Shown: positions 33,905 through 45,182, counted from the stretch's first letter. The stretch is 64,000 nucleotides of DNA from Clostridium weizhouense (GCF_019431045.1 NZ_JAHXPT010000001.1:186001-250000); one strand, 5' to 3'. Made by a program: numbers and translations. Notes: generated by a model from the sequence alone, not told the origin.

Positions 33905-33934
33905 AGAATACACCTTTGTTGACTCACTGTCAAT
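33905..33934 (-). promoter_or_regulatory. brnQ promoter
   Basis: On the minus strand TTGACA and TATTCT are 17 bp apart, just before the T-box leader. The remaining DNA to 34142 is AT-rich with nothing else recognised. Confidence 0.7.
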
Positions 33935-34142
33935 ATTATACTTGTTTTTTTAATATTTTCATAAAATATTATATGTTTTTTTAATTTTTATATATTTTAA
34001 AGTTTAAAACATATTCTTTATTTATTAAATTAAAAGATTTTCACCATTTCTTTACATATTTAATCCAATTATACATTTAAAATTATTAAATCACAAATTC
34101 ATATAAATACTATCTTACATAACATAATAATTAATTAAAATT

Positions 34143-35867
34143 TTAATTACAAGATCTAAGAACTCTATATCCAACTTGAATAATAAATTCATTGTTTATA
34201 TTTACAACTCTATCTATATATTCATCATTAAAGTTTAAATTCCTAATAGCTAATTTTTCACTCAAAAGCGTTGAATGTATTATTATGTCTCTTATTTTAT
34301 TAGGATTTTCTTTTCCGTCTAATATAGATATGCTATTATTTATTAAAATAGTATTTAAATTATCAATTTTTAATATTAACTCCTCTATTCCTTCTTTTAA
34401 TTTATATGGAAATATTACTCTATTAATTAAAATTACTATTGTTACTCCTATTATCACATAAAAAACTCTATAGAATAATAATATATTTATATTCTCACTT
34501 AAAGATGATATACATATGGATGCTATAGATGCAAATAATGAAATTTTATAATATTCTTTAAATGCATATAATAAATAAAGTGAAATTATTAAAATAATTA
34601 TAGTTATAAATCTTATATTTACTAAATTAATAATTATTCCTGTAATTAAAATACCTATAATATTTCCTATTATCCTTTCTTTTGTCTTAGATATTGTATA
34701 CTCATAATATGGTTGAATTACTGACATTATTGTTATAACTGCCCATATAATCTTATAAAATCCCAAGATATTTGCTAATGTTAAACCTATAGTTACAGCT
34801 ATAGACATCCTCATTGCAAAATTAAATCTCATTCCTTTATATATTAAATGTTCCTTAGATGTTTTATTATTTTTATCTATATTTATTATCTCCCACTCTT
34901 CATAAACTCGATTTATCTCTTTGTTTCCTAAAGCGTTTAATTCCTCAAAATTTTTTAATAGTTCTTTAAGTAATTCACATATTTCAAACATATACTCTGA
35001 TTTTTCTTTATATTTTTTTATAAAATAATTTATACTTTCTGTTAAATATTCTATTGATATATAAAGATTAGAATACTGTATAATATTTTCTATTATTTTT
35101 ATTAATTCTTTTATTTCACATTTTTCTATATCTTCTTTCTTATAAAGTTCATTTATTGTTCTTAAAAACAAATTAAAATATTCTATATTTATGTATAACT
35201 CAAATTGTATTTTTCCTAAATGAGTGGTTAAATAATTTTTATGTCTAGTTATATATATACTATACGCTAATTCTCTCATAATTTTAGAGCATTCTTTTAT
35301 TAAACTTTCTTCAAAATTTTGATTTAATATATTATTAAGTTGAGTATTTATTAACGAAATTGAATTTGTTATACTTTTTCCTAATTTGTTTACTTCATTT
35401 ACCTTAATGATAATATTACTACTTACTATCACAAGAATCCCAAAAATTACTGCTAAAATTCTTAATGGCAATTCTTCTAAAGTTATATACGAATATTGTG
35501 TAAATACGTATAACATTAAAAATGGTTTATAAAAAGTTAAATCATATGGTGAAAATATTATATACATTATTAAAAATATAACTGTAATATTAATTATAAT
35601 TCCAATAAAAAAATTTTGTGTTGAAATAAATGAAGCTATTACAATGATTAAATCAATAACAATTATTCTAAGTATCTTATTAAAAGTTTTTATTTGCAAA
35701 TTCTGTCTTCCTAATACTGTAGATGTTAACGCTATAGGAAAAGCTAACATTATATTTTTTATTCCAAATAAAATTCTAACACCAAGCATAGTAATAACTG
35801 CTACTGATCCATGCTTTAACATTGAATAAATATTTATTTTATATTTTTTTACTATACAATCTAACAT
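34143..35867 (-). CDS. FUSC-family membrane protein
   Basis: The 574-residue protein has two hydrophobic blocks, about 15-150 and 350-480, each with four to six membrane spans, separated by a long helical cytoplasmic region with several TPR-free helices (about 155-345) and followed by a short helical tail. The start of the second block, MRMSIAVTIGLTLANILGFY, is the FUSC/aromatic-acid-exporter signature, with YYEYTISKTKERIIGNIIGI close after. Relatives export aromatic acids or other toxic organic acids; the substrate here is unknown. It is monocistronic. AGGAAG precedes the ATG by 9 bp. The frame is complete. Confidence 0.75.
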   Translation of the reverse strand: MLDCIVKKYKINIYSMLKHGSVAVITMLGVRILFGIKNIMLAFPIALTSTVLGRQNLQIKTFNKILRIIVIDLIIVIASFISTQNFFIGIIINITVIFLIMYIIFSPYDLTFYKPFLMLYVFTQYSYITLEELPLRILAVIFGILVIVSSNIIIKVNEVNKLGKSITNSISLINTQLNNILNQNFEESLIKECSKIMRELAYSIYITRHKNYLTTHLGKIQFELYINIEYFNLFLRTINELYKKEDIEKCEIKELIKIIENIIQYSNLYISIEYLTESINYFIKKYKEKSEYMFEICELLKELLKNFEELNALGNKEINRVYEEWEIINIDKNNKTSKEHLIYKGMRFNFAMRMSIAVTIGLTLANILGFYKIIWAVITIMSVIQPYYEYTISKTKERIIGNIIGILITGIIINLVNIRFITIIILIISLYLLYAFKEYYKISLFASIASICISSLSENINILLFYRVFYVIIGVTIVILINRVIFPYKLKEGIEELILKIDNLNTILINNSISILDGKENPNKIRDIIIHSTLLSEKLAIRNLNFNDEYIDRVVNINNEFIIQVGYRVLRSCN

Positions 35868-36045
35868 ATTATAGTACTTCCTAGCTGAATAAATTTAGTA
35901 TTTTTTATTATCCTAATTATCAATATTTTAGCTATATAAATCTTTATGTACTTATTCATATATTATTTCTCCTATATATCTCTTAAAAATTATAGAAATT
36001 ATTTTTAATAAAATTTAAAGTGTTTTAAATCTAACTATATGTTCT

Positions 36046-36077
36046 AATTAAGTTATTACATTTATAATTTTTTATAT
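36046..36077 (-). repeat. Intergenic repeat family C, copy 3 (inverted)
   Basis: On the minus strand it reads TATAAAAAATTATAAATGTA then ATAACTTAATTA, differing by few bases from the copy at 6821. The 35868-36234 gap holds nothing else except the zinc-ribbon gene terminator. Confidence 0.4.
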
Positions 36078-36164
36078 AAATTTATTCATATATAATTTGT
36101 TTCTAATTTTTAAAATTATTCTAAAAAGTCTTAAGATTATATATCTGCTCTTAAGATTTTTTAA

Positions 36165-36225
36165 CAACAAAAATAAGGGTTAATTCTCAATAAAAATTAC
36201 TTTTCATTAAGAATTAACCCTTTAA
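36165..36225 (-). terminator. Terminator of the zinc-ribbon gene
   Basis: A perfect 13-bp stem (AAGGGTTAATTCT with AGAATTAACCCTT) about 10 bp after the stop codon, with a T-tract on the minus strand. Confidence 0.8.
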
Positions 36226-36234
36226 TAAACAAAA

Positions 36235-36387
36235 TTATCTTCTATTTTGTTCTTTTTTAGCTCTTCTACAATCTATACATCTTACAGGTTCATTAGTGAA
36301 TCCTTTTTCTTTGTAGAATTCTTGTTCACCTACTGTAAAAACAAATTCTTTACCACAATCTCTGCATACTAAAGTTTTATCTGTCAT
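36235..36387 (-). CDS. Small zinc-ribbon domain protein
   Basis: This 50-residue gene encodes MTDKTLVCRDCGKEF at its start and a second pair of cysteines in VRCIDCRRAKKEQ; the two CxxC pairs form the typical short zinc ribbon of clostridial zf-trcl-like proteins. A GGAGG site is 8 bp before the ATG and a strong terminator follows, so it is a genuine gene too short for routine ORF calls. The function is unknown; nucleic acid or protein binding is likely. It lies next to the CarD-like regulator, but on a separate transcript. Confidence 0.85.
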   Translation of the reverse strand: MTDKTLVCRDCGKEFVFTVGEQEFYKEKGFTNEPVRCIDCRRAKKEQNRR

Positions 36388-36542
36388 ATTAAGTTCCTCC
36401 TTTTAATCAAAGATTAATATATTGATTCATATAATTCTCTAAAAGGAGAAATTTACATATCTATAAAAAACCTTTTTATATTTCATCTGTACTCTTATAC
36501 TAACATATATAAAATAAATAGCAAGCTTTTTTTATTTTAATA

Positions 36543-37034
36543 TTAAAATATAACAGCTTTATCTAATAAATTACTTGCCTCATTATTAGAAAGATTTTTA
36601 GATTGACTTATTTCTTCAATTAACATGTTTTTTGTTTTACGTAACATATCTTTTTCACTTGAATTTAATGAATGTTGTGTTTTTAGTTGAGTAAGATTGC
36701 AAAAAACTTCTAGATAGTCTTCCAAAGTTCCTGATTTTATTTTACTATTATTAACAACTGCTCTCTCTTTAAAATTAGACTTAATTAACTCATCTATGTT
36801 CGTTTGAAATTCATTTATGTTTTTTAAATTATTATCTAAAATTTTTGAGTCACTGATTAATCTAATATTAGATATTTCTGCTTTACTACAAGGTAATATT
36901 AATTTCATTGTATTATTAAATAAGTGTATTTTATAATAACTTTGAGCTTCCCCTTTGAACGTTCTTTCTTCTATTACATCAATCATTCCAACGCCTTGAT
37001 TTGGATAAACAACTATATCTCCTACGTTAAACAA
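36543..37034 (-). CDS. CarD/CdnL-family transcription regulator
   Basis: The 163-residue protein begins (M)FNVGDIVVYPNQGVGMIDVI, the RNA-polymerase-interacting domain shared by CarD, CdnL and TRCF, followed by a helical C-terminal domain (about 90-163). CarD-type proteins bind the beta subunit and stabilise open complexes at rRNA or stress promoters. I place the start at the TTG at 37032-37034, 8 bp after AAGGAGG; the longer frame runs through the ribosome binding site itself. A 2-residue acidic change does not affect the domain. It is a single gene. Confidence 0.85.
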   Translation of the reverse strand: MFNVGDIVVYPNQGVGMIDVIEERTFKGEAQSYYKIHLFNNTMKLILPCSKAEISNIRLISDSKILDNNLKNINEFQTNIDELIKSNFKERAVVNNSKIKSGTLEDYLEVFCNLTQLKTQHSLNSSEKDMLRKTKNMLIEEISQSKNLSNNEASNLLDKAVIF

Positions 37035-37513
37035 ATAATCAACCTCCTTATATACTATTCTTATAGTATAACACAATTAATTATTTTTATAAAATTATTA
37101 TTTTATCATAAAAAAATATCAGTGTCAATAAACAAAGTCAAGCATTTAAATATTAATATATTTAACAATTTATTTATAATCTTCCACTATATTTAACTTC
37201 CTTATAAACTTGTTCTGTTATTTTTATAAAACATCATCACTATATTAGTTATATATAAATTTTACTTCTAAATTCTTAATTAAAAATATTTATTAATATT
37301 ATTTTAATTTCTTTTATAATATTGATAAATTATATTTTATTTGTATTTTTATACAAATAACTAATAAATTCTATTATAACTTACTTGAATAAATTAAAAT
37401 TTTTCTTAATTTGTGCATAATATTACATAATTTCTAATATATTATTGTTAATCTACAAAAATTACCATATAATTATATATAAATATATTTTTTAATAATT
37501 TTGAGGTGAAATT
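37035..37513. other. Gap between the CarD-like and PAS-kinase genes
   Basis: No ORF is supportable. A possible promoter for the kinase is TTGTGC (37411-37416) with TAATAT (37435-37440), spacer 18 bp. The rest is AT-rich with no strong structure. Confidence 0.35.
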
Positions 37514-39136
37514 ATGGATCATGAAAAGATACATATAGAAAGAGATTATACAATATGTGATTTAGAAAATATTTTAGATAATATTCCATACGAAGTATGG
37601 CTTAAAGATAAAGATGGAAATTATAAATTTATAAATAAAGCTTTTGCTCAAAGAATAAAACTTTCTAAAGAAGAAATTATAGGAAAAAAAGATACTGATT
37701 TTAATCAAAATAATATAATTCAAACCTTTAATAAAAATGATAAAAAAGTACTAACTAATAAAATACGTATTTTACAAGAAGATAAATTAAATATAAATAA
37801 AGATGTAAAATGGTTTAAAGTTCATAAACTACCCTTTAAACCACAATATAAAAACTCTGATTGGATTATGTCTTTTTCAAGAGAAATAAGCTTATATAAA
37901 AAGGTAGATAACATTTTAAAATCTGAAATTGAAAAGGGTCTTGAAACAGAAAAAGAATTAGAATTATTTTTAGAAACCGCTACTGATTTATGTGCAATAG
38001 TATCTACAGATGGAACTTATAAAAAAGTTACTAGTAAATGGACAAGAACACTCGGATGGAATAAAGATGAATTATTTAAAATGAAACTTACAGATTTAAT
38101 TCATAAAGATGATATAGATAAATCACTTGAAATAATAGATTTATACTCTATAAATGGCAAAGGCTATGGATTAACAACTAGATTTCGTTGTAAAAATGGA
38201 GAATATAAGATTATTGAATGGAGCTGGAATTACATAGAAAAATCAGATTCTATTATTTTGACTGGAAAAGATAGAACTGAACAAAAGAAATTAGAGGAAG
38301 AAAAAAAAATTTTAGAAGATGCTATAGCCTTAGAAACTTTAAAAACAGAATTTTTTGCTAATATATCACATGAATTTAGAACTCCAATTAATATAATACT
38401 TACTACAGTTCAATTACTTTCTGTTAATTTACAAAATAATTGTACTGGCTTTGAAGAAAAAGCAAACTTAACAAAATATATAAAAGGTTTAAAACAAAAT
38501 GCTTATAGGTTATTAAAACTTGTAAACAACTTATTGGATATAACAAAAATAGAAGGTGGATATTATGAATTAAAGCTAAAAAACTGTAATGTAATTAATC
38601 TTATTGAAGAAATAGTATTATCAGTTGCTGATCACATTGGTAACAAAGGGAGAACTATAATATTTGATACAAATGAAGAAGAGTTAACACTTGCTTGTGA
38701 TCCTGAAAGGATTGAAACTATAATATTAAATTTATTATCAAATGCAGTAAAATACACTGAAAAAAATGGTGAAATTAATGTTAATTTAAATGTAGACAAA
38801 AAACAAGAAAAAATATTTGTATCAGTTAAAGATAATGGAGTTAAAATTGATGAAAAATATGCAAAATCTATTTTTGATAGATTTACTCAAGTAGAAAATT
38901 TATTAAATAGGAAATGTGAAGGTAGTGGAATTGGCTTATCACTTGTAAAATCTTTAGTTGAATTACATGGAGGTACTATTTGGGCTAATACAGATCTTAA
39001 AGAGGGTGCTGAAATAATATTTACTCTTCCAATTAAAGAAATTGAAAATCAAAATGATATAGAATTTGAAACCAAGGTCTTAGATGCAAAAATTGAAAGA
39101 TTTAATGTAGAATTTTCAGATATATATTCTATGTAA
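37514..39136 (+). CDS. PAS-domain sensor histidine kinase (soluble)
   Basis: The 540-residue protein has two PAS domains (about 15-125, starting LDNIPYEVWLKDKDGNYKFI, and about 148-258), a HisKA domain with FFANISHEFRTPIN (His about 287) and a HATPase_c domain with N-box LNLLSNAVKYT and G2 GSGIGLSLVKSL. It has no membrane segment, so it senses an intracellular signal. No response regulator gene is adjacent, so it is an orphan kinase. In clostridia such kinases include those that phosphorylate Spo0A directly; that role is possible here but not shown. TTGAGGTG precedes the ATG. Confidence 0.92.
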   Translation: MDHEKIHIERDYTICDLENILDNIPYEVWLKDKDGNYKFINKAFAQRIKLSKEEIIGKKDTDFNQNNIIQTFNKNDKKVLTNKIRILQEDKLNINKDVKWFKVHKLPFKPQYKNSDWIMSFSREISLYKKVDNILKSEIEKGLETEKELELFLETATDLCAIVSTDGTYKKVTSKWTRTLGWNKDELFKMKLTDLIHKDDIDKSLEIIDLYSINGKGYGLTTRFRCKNGEYKIIEWSWNYIEKSDSIILTGKDRTEQKKLEEEKKILEDAIALETLKTEFFANISHEFRTPINIILTTVQLLSVNLQNNCTGFEEKANLTKYIKGLKQNAYRLLKLVNNLLDITKIEGGYYELKLKNCNVINLIEEIVLSVADHIGNKGRTIIFDTNEEELTLACDPERIETIILNLLSNAVKYTEKNGEINVNLNVDKKQEKIFVSVKDNGVKIDEKYAKSIFDRFTQVENLLNRKCEGSGIGLSLVKSLVELHGGTIWANTDLKEGAEIIFTLPIKEIENQNDIEFETKVLDAKIERFNVEFSDIYSM

Positions 39137-39182
39137 TTAATTACTACTTAACATATTTATAACTTAATTTTTAAAATACATA

Positions 39183-39230
39183 ATTAAAGAACTGTTTCAA
39201 AAACCTATATTTAAAACAGTTCTTATATCT
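39183..39230 (+). terminator. Terminator of the PAS-kinase gene
   Basis: An 11-bp stem (AAGAACTGTTT with AAACAGTTCTT) 50 bp past the stop, followed by ATATCTTTATA. It can act on both strands. Confidence 0.7.
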
Positions 39231-39296
39231 TTATATCATTAAGCATTTAACTTATTATTAATATAAATTTTGTATATACTATTTATTTTTCTATTC

Positions 39297-40550
39297 TTAA
39301 TTATAACAAATAACATTTGTTCCTGAACTAATATTATCATATACCGCCTTTGCTAGATAGTATGGTGCATTTATACATCCATGTGAACCATTTGTTTTAT
39401 AAATTTCTCCTCCAAATTCTGATCTCCAACTCGCATCATGAAGTCCAATTCCGCCATTAAATGGCATCCAAAAACAAACAGGAGCAGCATAACCCGGACC
39501 TCTTAGAACTGTATCTTTTTGTTTATAATATAATCTATAAATTCCATCTGGTGTTGCACATCCAGTACTTAAGTTGCCTGTAACAACATCACCTTCTACA
39601 ACAAGATATCCATCTTTGTAATACCATAAATGTTGATTTCCCATATCAATTTCTACAAATGTTTCACCAACATTACTAAAATAACTTGCTGCTGATGTTT
39701 GATAATATATTGGATGTTTTGATATAGTTTGTCCATTTTTTATATTATCCAGTAATTCTTTTGTTTCGGCTTCACTATCAATCTTCCAACTATGATTATT
39801 GCCATCATATCCACCACTAACTTTTATTGTATTTCCTAATAATGAAGTATAAGTATTTGCCATTGTATCTACATAATCTCTTACCTTTGATTCATCAAAA
39901 ATAACTTGAAAATTTTCATCTATTCCAATCCAATCTTTTATTGTAGATCCATCTAAAACTTGTGTATTACCTGCAAAAGTATACGTTATATTAGAAGATA
40001 TATATTTATTAAGAGTATTATATGCATAAGAGACTATAGGTGAATTCTCAACAAATTTAGGATTTTCATAACAATCACTATATTCTAAATTTATAGATAT
40101 TTCTCCATTTAAAATTGCTTTTACTATCTTATCATGTAGAATATTTTTTTTAACTTTATTTCCGTAAATTTCTTTTGTAAGTATATATGAATTATTGTTA
40201 TATTCAATTTTAGCATTTTGAGGTTGAATCACTTTATTATTATCAAAGCAAGAAAGTTTATTTAAACATTGATTCAATAAATTTTCATCATAAGAAATTA
40301 CTTTAGAATTATCTTCATTATATTTTAATCCTATGTCAATTCCATAAATTTTTTCTATTATGCCTCCCCTTTCTTCCAATGTTAATGTGTATGATTCTGA
40401 TGACGTTTTTTCATTGTCTTTATCTAATGTTTTAGCCGAAACATTAATGGTATTAGTTAAAATAGACATATTAAAAATAAAAAATGTACTAAAAATAAAA
40501 ACTATACTCCATTTATAAATTTTATTAAATATTTTTGTTATTTTTTTCAT
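39297..40550 (-). CDS. L,D-transpeptidase (YkuD) with PG-binding-4 domain
   Basis: The 417-residue protein has an N-terminal signal anchor (about 14-34), a PG_binding_4-type domain (about 60-280) and a C-terminal YkuD domain (about 295-415). The active site is complete: GGIGLHDASW and, 16 residues on, SHGCINAP, with the catalytic Cys in HGC. It forms 3-3 crosslinks in peptidoglycan, using tetrapeptides, and so confers a D,D-transpeptidase-independent (beta-lactam-insensitive) mode of crosslinking. Some homologues act in spore cortex or vegetative wall remodelling. It is a single gene and is convergent with the PAS kinase. Confidence 0.93.
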   Translation of the reverse strand: MKKITKIFNKIYKWSIVFIFSTFFIFNMSILTNTINVSAKTLDKDNEKTSSESYTLTLEERGGIIEKIYGIDIGLKYNEDNSKVISYDENLLNQCLNKLSCFDNNKVIQPQNAKIEYNNNSYILTKEIYGNKVKKNILHDKIVKAILNGEISINLEYSDCYENPKFVENSPIVSYAYNTLNKYISSNITYTFAGNTQVLDGSTIKDWIGIDENFQVIFDESKVRDYVDTMANTYTSLLGNTIKVSGGYDGNNHSWKIDSEAETKELLDNIKNGQTISKHPIYYQTSAASYFSNVGETFVEIDMGNQHLWYYKDGYLVVEGDVVTGNLSTGCATPDGIYRLYYKQKDTVLRGPGYAAPVCFWMPFNGGIGLHDASWRSEFGGEIYKTNGSHGCINAPYYLAKAVYDNISSGTNVICYN

Positions 40551-40988
40551 TAAATATCCCCCCCAAAATTAAAATTAGTACTAAAATATATCCGCTTAAT
40601 TACAGCACAATATATTATTTTAATTTTACGCTTTATATTATACCATTTTTTTCCAATAAAAAGGAGAGATTTTTATATTTGTAATACAAATATATCTTAT
40701 ATAGCTTCTTAAATATATATATAATTTTCTATAAAAGCTATATAAAGATTGTAAATATAATAACTTAATTAAAAGATATATTTTATAATTTGTTATTTTA
40801 TAAAATTCATTTTTCGACTTTTTATTTTAAATTTTATGTTTTTTCGTATATGCTAATTTATATTTTATATTTTAAATGATATTTTTTAAAATATTTTTCT
40901 AAAATTATAGTATTTAATTAAGATTTTATTAAATATTACGATAGATAATTGTATACTTTATTAAATAACTAATCAGGAGGAAGCTTTA
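40551..40988. other. Gap between the transpeptidase and chemoreceptor genes
   Basis: It contains a family C repeat (40738-40774) and very AT-rich DNA with the divergent promoters. I could not fix a promoter with confidence. Confidence 0.4.
40738..40774 (+). repeat. Intergenic repeat family C, copy 4
   Basis: It reads CTATATAAAGATTGTAAATA then TAATAACTTAATTAAAA, similar to the copy at 6821. Confidence 0.4.
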
Positions 40989-42998
40989 ATGAAAAAATTT
41001 AAATTTAAGAGCCTAAAGCATCAATTATTACTATGTTTTATTGCACTAATAATAATTATGTGTACAGGCATATCATTAATTTCTATGTACATATCAAAAC
41101 AAGCCTTAATTTCAACTGTTAATATCACTTTACCAGAAGTTGCTAAGCAAGCAAGTTCTTCTGTAGAAAATGCAATTAGTACTCAAACTAAGATTTTAGA
41201 AACTTTAGCTAACAATGATAAAATTAAAGATGAAACTATACCAGTAAATGAAAAATTAGAACTACTTTCAGAAATAGCAAAACAAAATGGTTATTTAAAA
41301 ATGACTCTTTTAGATGCTAATGGAAATGGATTTAATACTGATAACCAACCATTAAATCTATCTGATAGAGATTACTTTAAAAAATCTATTTCTGGAATAA
41401 ACTATGTATCTGATCCAATAGTAAGTAAAGCTGATAATAGTTTAGTAGTTGTATATAGTGTACCTATAAAGAATAATGATACTATTATTGGAGTTTTAAC
41501 TGCTGTTAGAGATGGTAATGAGTTAAGTGGATATACTAATAGTATTAAATTCGGAGAAACAGGTACTGCTTATATGATTAATAAAGAAGGTACTATAATT
41601 GCACATAATAATAAAGAACTAGTAATAAATCAAGATAATGACTTTGAAAATATAAAAACTGATCCTTCATTAGAATCTATAGTTAAAATAGAAAAAAAAA
41701 TGACCCAAGGTGAATCAGGTGCTGGAGATTATTCTTATAAAGGAAAAAATAAATATGTTGGTTATGCCCCTATTAAAACTACAGGTTGGTCTATAGCTAT
41801 TGTAACTGAAAAAGATGAAGTTTTAAGTGAAATAAACCTTTTAAGATTACTTATAGGTATAACATTAGTTATATTTGTTGTATTAGGTTGTTTTATAGTA
41901 TTACTTCTATCCTCTTCTATTATAAAACCTATAAAATTATCAATGGAACAATTAAAATCTATATCTGAAGGTGATTTAACATTAAATACTTCAAAAAAAC
42001 TTTTAGATAGAACTGATGAATTTGGAGAAATGGCACAATCTATAGAAACTATGAAAACTTCTATGATTAATATGATTAATAATATAAAAACAAGTTCTTC
42101 TGATATAGACTCTCAAAGTAATACTTTATTAGCATTATCTAATGAAATGTCATGTTCAAGTAATAATATCTCAACCGCTACTAATGATGTTGCTAAAGGA
42201 ACTGTAGGCCAAGCTCAAGATTTAGTAGATATTACTGCTATATTACAAAATTTCAGTGCTAAATTAGATGATATGGTTAAAATAATAAATGATATAGACT
42301 CTAATACAAATAATATAAAATCTAAAGCTTATTCTAGTAATACAGATATGGAAACTGTTATTCAATCTGTTAACAATGTTAATAATGCATTTAATGAATT
42401 AATTATAAAAATACAAAGTGTTGGTTCTAATGTTACAAAAATAAATGAAATAACTAATTTAATAAATAGTATATCTGAACAGACTAATCTTCTTGCATTA
42501 AATGCAGCGATTGAAGCCGCAAGAGCTGGTGAGTCTGGTAGAGGTTTTTCTGTTGTAGCAGATGAGATAAGAAAACTTGCTGAGCAAAGTAAAGATTCTT
42601 CTTTAAGTATTTCTAACTTAATATCAGAAATATCTATAGATACAAACCTTATGATTAATACTACTGATACTATGAAGGATGAACTTAAAACTCAAGAAAA
42701 TAATATATATACTGCTATGAAATCTTTTGAAACAATTACAGTTGCAGTTGATGATATAGCACCTAAAATTGAATTAGCTAATAATTCTGTTAATGATTTA
42801 AATGAAAATAAGGAAAGTATTTTAATCAAAATAGAAACATCATCTTCAATCGCTGAAGAAGTGTCTGCTTCAGCTGAAGAAATAGCTGCTTCAACTGAAG
42901 AAATGAATAAGTCTACTGAAGAATTATCAAATTCTGTAGAACTATTAAATAATATGAGTAATGAAATGACTCATAATGTAAATAGGTTTAAAATATAA
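40989..42998 (+). CDS. Methyl-accepting chemotaxis protein
   Basis: The 669-residue receptor has a transmembrane segment at about 13-33, a large extracellular dCache-type ligand domain (about 35-280), a second membrane helix (about 285-307), HAMP and a long cytoplasmic signalling coil. The tip hairpin reads [19 protein letters not shown] and [18 protein letters not shown], the site where CheA/CheW dock. The ligand domain may recognise amino acids or small carboxylates; I cannot tell which. AGGAGG precedes the ATG. It is convergent with a second receptor downstream, and no che genes are in the window. Confidence 0.95.
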   Translation: MKKFKFKSLKHQLLLCFIALIIIMCTGISLISMYISKQALISTVNITLPEVAKQASSSVENAISTQTKILETLANNDKIKDETIPVNEKLELLSEIAKQNGYLKMTLLDANGNGFNTDNQPLNLSDRDYFKKSISGINYVSDPIVSKADNSLVVVYSVPIKNNDTIIGVLTAVRDGNELSGYTNSIKFGETGTAYMINKEGTIIAHNNKELVINQDNDFENIKTDPSLESIVKIEKKMTQGESGAGDYSYKGKNKYVGYAPIKTTGWSIAIVTEKDEVLSEINLLRLLIGITLVIFVVLGCFIVLLLSSSIIKPIKLSMEQLKSISEGDLTLNTSKKLLDRTDEFGEMAQSIETMKTSMINMINNIKTSSSDIDSQSNTLLALSNEMSCSSNNISTATNDVAKGTVGQAQDLVDITAILQNFSAKLDDMVKIINDIDSNTNNIKSKAYSSNTDMETVIQSVNNVNNAFNELIIKIQSVGSNVTKINEITNLINSISEQTNLLALNAAIEAARAGESGRGFSVVADEIRKLAEQSKDSSLSISNLISEISIDTNLMINTTDTMKDELKTQENNIYTAMKSFETITVAVDDIAPKIELANNSVNDLNENKESILIKIETSSSIAEEVSASAEEIAASTEEMNKSTEELSNSVELLNNMSNEMTHNVNRFKI

Positions 42999-43051
42999 GC
43001 TTATATTTTAATAAAAATCTTATTTATATATAACTTTACTTTTTAAATATT

Positions 43052-43090
43052 ATAGTGGTTAATTTTGTAAAAAACAAAATTAACCACTAT
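43052..43090 (+). terminator. Terminator of the plus-strand chemoreceptor
   Basis: A perfect 17-bp stem (arms starting ATAGTGGTTAATTTTGT) followed by CTTTATTTTA, 53 bp past the stop codon. Confidence 0.8.
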
Positions 43091-43106
43091 CTTTATTTTA
43101 TATAAA

Positions 43107-43145
43107 TAAAAGAGTACCATTTTATTTAAAACGATACTCTTTTAT
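43107..43145 (-). terminator. Terminator of the minus-strand chemoreceptor
   Basis: AAAAGAGTA pairs with TACTCTTTT around an 18-base loop, followed on the minus strand by TTATTTATAT. Confidence 0.65.
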
Positions 43146-43175
43146 TGTTAATTTAACTACTTATTTAATATACAA

Positions 43176-45182
43176 TTATTCTTTAATTTTAAATTTTCCT
43201 ATTTCAGTTTCTAAGTCTTTAACTATATTTTGAAGTTCATCTGCTGATTTTGTAAATTCAACCATAGAAGCTGTTATTTCTTGTGTTGCTGCTGAAACTT
43301 CTTCACTAGCAGATGCTGTTTCTTCTGATATACTTGATATTTCTTCAATTTCAGTTAATACTGCATCTTTTCTTCCACCTATATCTATAGTATGTTCTTT
43401 TATTTCTTGAATTTTGTCTATTAATATTATTACTTGATTTGTTATACTATCAAATATTTCCTCAGTTTTAGATACCGCTGTTTCTTGCTCTTCAACTATA
43501 TATTGTGTCTCCTCAATAGCATTAACAGCAACATTTGATTTACCTTTAATTTCTCCTATTATCTTTTTAATTTCTTCTGTAGATTTGCTTGATTCATCTG
43601 CTAATTTTCTGATTTCTTCAGCAACAATTGCAAATCCTTTTCCTGCTTCTCCAGCTCTTGCTGCCTCTATAGAAGCATTTAAAGATAATAAATTAGTTTG
43701 TTCTGTTATACTTGCAATTGTTTCAGATATCTTGTTTATTTTTTCCATATTTTCATTAACATCTATAACAATTTTTCCAACTTCAATAGATGCTTCTTTA
43801 GTTCTCATAGATTTTTCTATAAGAGTCTTCACCATCTCTATTCCATCAGTGCTTAAATCTTTAGTACTATCAGATGTATTTGACAGTTCCATCGTCACAT
43901 TAGAAACAGTATTTAATCTCTTAGATAAATCATCCATATTTTCTACGCAATTTAATGCATTTTGTGCTTGTCTTGTACCACCTTGTGCTATTTCATTAAC
44001 TGCATTCGAAGCTTCTCCTAAAGATGCACTAGTTTCTTCTGACATAGCTGCTAATTGACTTGATGTTTGTAATGCTATATTAGATGATTTTTTAACATTA
44101 CTAACTAAATTTGAAATATTATTAATCATATAATTAAAATATTGTCCCATTTCTTTAAATTCATCTTTTGAATCAATTTCTACATTAACACTAAGATCAC
44201 CTTTTGCAGCTCTTGAAAATGCTTCTTTTAAAGTATTTAAATTTTTAAGTATTCCCTTACTAATAATAATTGCTACTATTATTGATATAATAGTTACTGC
44301 TAACATAATTAAACCCATTACCATCATAATAGAATTTGTATCTTTTGTTATTTCAGTTGAATTCAAACTTGAAAATATCTTCCATCCAGTTACATTATTA
44401 TCTTTATATACTGCTAGCTTATCTTGTCCTTCAAAATTATATTCAACTATACCTTGTCCACTATTTTTTGCTTCATCCCAATAGGTTTGTTTAGTTATTA
44501 TATCAGTATTTATATAATCTTTATTTTTATGAAGTATCATATTTCCTTCTTTAGTAGCTATATATATATATCCCGTTTCTCCAATTGTTATTGAAGATAA
44601 ACTCTCTGTTAAAGTATCTAATGATAAATCTAATCCTATTACTCCTACTATTCCTGATTCATTTTCTACAGTTTTAGCTAATGTTAATACTAATTTCCCT
44701 GTAGTTGCATCTGTATAAACATCAGTTATAACAACAGTTCCTTTTTTTTCTAAAGCCAATTTATACCAAGGTCTTACTTTATGATTGTAGTCACTACTCA
44801 TAGCTTGTTCAGGGTAATTTATAAATTTGCCAGATTCCGTTCCAAAATATGTTCCAAGTATATCTTTATCTATATTTTTTAATTCATATAATTGTTCTTT
44901 AACTAATGCCTCAGAATTAATATCTTTATCTATATTTCTAAAATTAAAATCTTTACTTATTATATTTATAGGGTTTTGAATAGATATAAAATAATTATCT
45001 AATCTAATACTTATTTGATTTAAACTTTCTTGACTTGTTTTTTCCAAATTATTTCTAACTATATTTGCTGATTTAAAATAAGTTGTTAAACTAACAATAA
45101 TAAGAGGTATTAAACATATGCTCATTAAACTAGAAATTAATTTGGCTCTCATTCCCCAAAAATTTTTTTTCTCATTACTCAT
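43176..45182 (-). CDS. Methyl-accepting chemotaxis protein (second receptor)
   Basis: This 668-residue receptor has the same architecture: an N-terminal membrane helix (about 14-35), a dCache-type sensor (about 38-275, with [12 protein letters not shown]), a second membrane helix (about 285-307), HAMP and a signalling domain with tip [20 protein letters not shown] and [18 protein letters not shown]. The cytoplasmic parts are alike, but the ligand domain differs from the neighbouring receptor, so they probably detect different compounds. It is convergent with the other receptor, the two terminators lying back to back between them. Confidence 0.95.
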   Translation of the reverse strand: MSNEKKNFWGMRAKLISSLMSICLIPLIIVSLTTYFKSANIVRNNLEKTSQESLNQISIRLDNYFISIQNPINIISKDFNFRNIDKDINSEALVKEQLYELKNIDKDILGTYFGTESGKFINYPEQAMSSDYNHKVRPWYKLALEKKGTVVITDVYTDATTGKLVLTLAKTVENESGIVGVIGLDLSLDTLTESLSSITIGETGYIYIATKEGNMILHKNKDYINTDIITKQTYWDEAKNSGQGIVEYNFEGQDKLAVYKDNNVTGWKIFSSLNSTEITKDTNSIMMVMGLIMLAVTIISIIVAIIISKGILKNLNTLKEAFSRAAKGDLSVNVEIDSKDEFKEMGQYFNYMINNISNLVSNVKKSSNIALQTSSQLAAMSEETSASLGEASNAVNEIAQGGTRQAQNALNCVENMDDLSKRLNTVSNVTMELSNTSDSTKDLSTDGIEMVKTLIEKSMRTKEASIEVGKIVIDVNENMEKINKISETIASITEQTNLLSLNASIEAARAGEAGKGFAIVAEEIRKLADESSKSTEEIKKIIGEIKGKSNVAVNAIEETQYIVEEQETAVSKTEEIFDSITNQVIILIDKIQEIKEHTIDIGGRKDAVLTEIEEISSISEETASASEEVSAATQEITASMVEFTKSADELQNIVKDLETEIGKFKIKE

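Noticed and set aside
43585-44058. Plus-strand ORF of 157 codons opposite the second chemoreceptor
   Set aside because: It mirrors the signalling coiled coil, whose codon pattern leaves the antisense frame open. No start signal is present.
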